Positions 44,559-46,824 of a stretch of DNA of 46,824 bases are shown piece by piece. The notes below the pieces were generated by a model. The model saw only the letters and a list, made by a program, of their open reading frames with translations. It was not told the origin of the DNA and did no database searches. Every line of letters begins with the position of its first letter. The stretch's first letter is position 1. The position numbers were made by a program, and so were the translations under genes. Source of the DNA: Acidobacteria bacterium RIFCSPLOWO2_02_FULL_67_21 (lineage in GTDB: Bacteria; Acidobacteriota; Vicinamibacteria; Vicinamibacterales; UBA2999); NCBI GenBank assembly GCA_001767195.1, contig MEKU01000036.1, forward strand, positions 37,386 through 84,209, written 5' to 3'.

Positions 44559-46824
44559 TCACCGTGTCATAAACGTCCACACCATATCGGCAGTCATCGC
44601 GTTGCCCGCCGGGTCCTTGACACCGCCGCTGCCACCGAGAATCTGTACGCTGTAGGCCGTCGCGCCGAGCAGTCTCGATGTCGGCCGGATTGTCACCTTT
44701 CTTGTGCCGGCGTCGTACGACACCGCGGCGGCCACCGGGGTGATGCCCTCCTGAAGCAGCCTAACGGTCGCCGACGTGATCGTCGCGGCGTTCATTGGCT
44801 CCGAGAACGTCGCCGACGGCTTGATCACCGCGTTCACACGCGTCGCACCATCATTCGGATTGATGTCCGTCACGGTCGGCGGGGTAATGTCACGGAAGGT
44901 CGCGACATATGTCACGTTCGTGGACCCCGCAATGACGTTGTGCAAGGACGCGCCGCCGTCGGACCACTCGATAAACGACAGCAGGCCCTGTGGTGATGGC
45001 GCTGAAATTGTGTGGGTCGATCCGACGAGCGTCGTGAACGTCGTGGGAGCGGTATAGGACGTCCCTCCGTACACGACGGTCAGGCCAGACGGCGTCGTGT
45101 CAAGGGTGAGCTGAATCGTCTGCGGATAGATATTCACAGACGCCGTAGTACTGAGGCCTGCACTGTCGGTCGCCGTCAGGTCAATCTGGAAGTACATTCC
45201 GTCCCCGTGATCCGGCACCGTGAACGATCCGCTGGTCCCCGTGCTGCTCGTGAATGGATGGTTGTGGCAGGCCGTGCCGGGGCAGTGGTGCAGCACAATC
45301 TGCCAGGAAAGGCTGGCCCCCGGGAGCGTGCCGTCTTCAGGATCGGTACCGGAGCCCGCATAGTTGATCACGTCACCGACCTTGAACGTCAACGTGGACT
45401 GCGGTGCAGTGATCGTGGCGGTTGGCAGAGTATTCGGGGCGGATCCTGTCGTGAAGCTCCACACCATATCGCTCGTCAGCGCATTGCCCGAGAGGTCTTT
45501 GGCGCCCCCGCTGCCACCCGTGATCGTCGCCGTGTAGGTCGTGTTCCCTGCCAGACTGGCCGTTGGGTCGAGCGTCACCGTGTCCGTCGCGGAATCGTAG
45601 GTCACTGTCGCCGCCACCGGCGTCGTGCTGCCCTGGGGAACCAGTGTGACCGTGCTCGTCGTCAACGTCGACGCATTCATTGCTTCCGAGAAGGTCGCCG
45701 TTACGTCTGCAGCGGTCGAAACCCCAGTTGCCGTCGCGGGCGGATTCGTCGACACAACGGTCGGCGGTGACGTGTCAGATCCGCAGGTGATTTGTGCGTT
45801 GGCCCAGTCTGCATGGTCGAAGTCGATGCCGTCACTCCATCCGGCGACGACGAGCGCCAGTTCGGTGGCGCCCGTCGTGTCGACAAACACGTTTCGCAAC
45901 GCCGTCGCCCCAGTCATGATGCCGCTGTCGTAACGGATGACGCCATCAGTCAACACCTGGAACACGACGCTGCCGTTGGACCCCACTTCGTCGTCGACGC
46001 CGACCACTGCCGTCACGACCGTGCAGACGCCATTGAGCGCGTACCGGATGTCCGACGCGGCATGTGTGCCCAGCCCCTTGACGTATGTCACCCCGTTCAA
46101 CGTGATTGGCAGACCATCGCCGGGCGCCAAATCGCCGTTGCTTCGGTCGCGCTCCACCGGCCCCCAACCGTTGACCGCCGACGTCCAGGCGAGGTCACTG
46201 AGGTACGCGGACGCGCCACTCGTCGCCGTCGTAAAGGTCCACACCACATCAGCCGGTAGTGGACTGCCCGCTACGTCGGTTGCGCCCCCGCTGCCGCCCT
46301 TGATGGTCGCCGTGTACGTCGTGCCTGCCGCCAGGGTGGCCGAGGGATCGAGCGTCACCGTCCGCGTTGCCGCGTCATACGTCACCGTCGCTCCCGCGGG
46401 CGTCGAGCTTCCCTGCGGCACGAGCGTCACGGTGCTCGTCGTCAACGTCGCGGCGTTCATCGCCTCCGAGAACGTGGCCGTCACATTCGCGGTCGGCGGA
46501 ACGCCCGCCGCACCGGCGGGCGGCGTCGTCGTCAGAACGGTCGGAGGCGTGTCGGCGGCCCCGCACGCCACCTGTGCATCCGCCCAGTCGGCATGGTCGA
46601 AATCGACACTGTCAGGGCTCGTGACGACAAGCGCCAATTCTGTCGCACCGCTGACGTCCACGAACACGGCCTGCGATGCCATCAATCCCGTGACGACCCC
46701 ACTGTCGTAGCGGACGACGCCATCCGTGAACACCTGGAACACGACGCTGCCGTTGGACCCCACTTCGTCGTCGACGCCGACCACTGCCGTCACGACCGTG
46801 CAGACGCCATTGAGCGCGTACCGG
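44559..46824 (-). CDS. Large repeat protein with NPCBM and Big_5 Ig-like domains, N-terminus beyond window
   Basis: About 755 residues visible; the frame continues past the right edge. Order from the visible N-side: end of an NPCBM-like carbohydrate-binding module, a Big_5 Ig domain (ATFSEAMNAATLTTSTV), a complete NPCBM module (YLSDLAWTSAVNGWGPV, GLGTHAASDIRYAL, VVGVDDEVGSNGSVVFQV), another Big_5, a PKD-like domain with a His/Cys-rich insert (HHCPGTACHNHPF), a YGGTSYTAP Ig-like segment, and a last Big_5. NPCBM modules bind galactose-type sugars in glycoside hydrolases. A secreted, glycan-binding or enzymatic protein is likely. It ends nine bases before the SDR gene, so it is co-directional and probably co-transcribed with the glycan genes. 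Confidence 0.88.
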   Translation of the reverse strand, partial: RYALNGVCTVVTAVVGVDDEVGSNGSVVFQVFTDGVVRYDSGVVTGLMASQAVFVDVSGATELALVVTSPDSVDFDHADWADAQVACGAADTPPTVLTTTPPAGAAGVPPTANVTATFSEAMNAATLTTSTVTLVPQGSSTPAGATVTYDAATRTVTLDPSATLAAGTTYTATIKGGSGGATDVAGSPLPADVVWTFTTATSGASAYLSDLAWTSAVNGWGPVERDRSNGDLAPGDGLPITLNGVTYVKGLGTHAASDIRYALNGVCTVVTAVVGVDDEVGSNGSVVFQVLTDGVIRYDSGIMTGATALRNVFVDTTGATELALVVAGWSDGIDFDHADWANAQITCGSDTSPPTVVSTNPPATATGVSTAADVTATFSEAMNASTLTTSTVTLVPQGSTTPVAATVTYDSATDTVTLDPTASLAGNTTYTATITGGSGGAKDLSGNALTSDMVWSFTTGSAPNTLPTATITAPQSTLTFKVGDVINYAGSGTDPEDGTLPGASLSWQIVLHHCPGTACHNHPFTSSTGTSGSFTVPDHGDGMYFQIDLTATDSAGLSTTASVNIYPQTIQLTLDTTPSGLTVVYGGTSYTAPTTFTTLVGSTHTISAPSPQGLLSFIEWSDGGASLHNVIAGSTNVTYVATFRDITPPTVTDINPNDGATRVNAVIKPSATFSEPMNAATITSATVRLLQEGITPVAAAVSYDAGTRKVTIRPTSRLLGATAYSVQILGGSGGVKDPAGNAMTADMVWTFMTR
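45954..46824. repeat. 777-bp tandem module repeat with a 94-bp identical stretch
   Basis: Bases 45954-46047 are identical to 46731-46824 (the copy may continue past the edge), offset by exactly 777 bases, or 259 codons. The repeat unit is one NPCBM plus one Big_5 domain. Near-identical DNA means recent duplication or gene conversion within the gene, so copy number may vary between strains and may be misassembled. Confidence 0.85.

Noticed and set aside
43838-44996. A ~390-codon plus-strand frame over the SDR gene
   Set aside because: Antisense shadow of an SDR with all catalytic motifs; Arg/His-rich and without domain features.
45012-46710. Long plus-strand frames opposite the NPCBM/Big_5 gene
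   Set aside because: They arise from repetitive Thr/Val-rich coding on the minus strand; no start signals or motifs.

Overview
The window is 46.8 kb of GC-rich DNA, densely coded on both strands, from a Gram-negative-type bacterium. Frequent TTG/GTG starts, NtrC-family and ECF-sigma regulation, BACON-domain secreted proteins and a large glycan locus suggest Acidobacteriota (Vicinamibacteria-like). That placement is inference; no rRNA or marker gene is present. I see no tRNA, rRNA, CRISPR array or transposase.

Region 1 (1-11.3 kb) is regulatory and housekeeping. It holds an ECF sigma factor with its zinc-finger anti-sigma factor (cut by the left edge), an excisionase-type HTH fused to a receiver domain, an ABC-F ATPase, an NtrB/NtrC-like kinase-regulator pair joined by a long AT-rich hairpin, two paralogous sensor-less sigma-54 activators with an altered GAFTGA loop, and a GAF-GGDEF cyclase.

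Region 2 (11.3-19.1 kb) is a divergent pair of operons. Leftward run PEGA, TPR-like, Gfo/Idh/MocA and NAD-epimerase genes. Rightward run a Wzm/Wzt-type ABC polysaccharide exporter and two GT2 glycosyltransferases.

Region 3 (19.2-32.5 kb) is a leftward operon of twelve genes, most joined by 4-nt stop/start overlaps: galE, a UDP-glucuronate decarboxylase, several GT2 and GT4 glycosyltransferases, a methyltransferase, a polysaccharide deacetylase, a nucleotidyltransferase-thymidylate-kinase-like fusion, and two tandem aminoglycoside-phosphotransferase-type kinases that each carry a methyltransferase-like N-terminal domain. This cluster of three unusual phosphotransfer proteins inside a glycan operon is the most novel-looking part of the window.

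Region 4 (32.5-36.6 kb) is a rightward cassette of three secreted proteins: two tandem BACON/Ig paralogues and an Ig plus parallel beta-helix protein. Region 5 (36.6-46.8 kb) is a second leftward glycan operon: a large NPCBM/Big_5 repeat protein (cut by the right edge), a sugar-nucleotide SDR, a sugar-1-phosphate nucleotidyltransferase, a DegT aminotransferase, three GT4 glycosyltransferases and a Wzx-like flippase.

Taken together the window encodes sugar-nucleotide supply, glycan assembly, modification and export by two possible routes, plus secreted glycan-binding or glycan-processing proteins. Sigma-54 and c-di-GMP regulators lie just upstream. I found no initiating phosphoglycosyl transferase or Wzy polymerase here.
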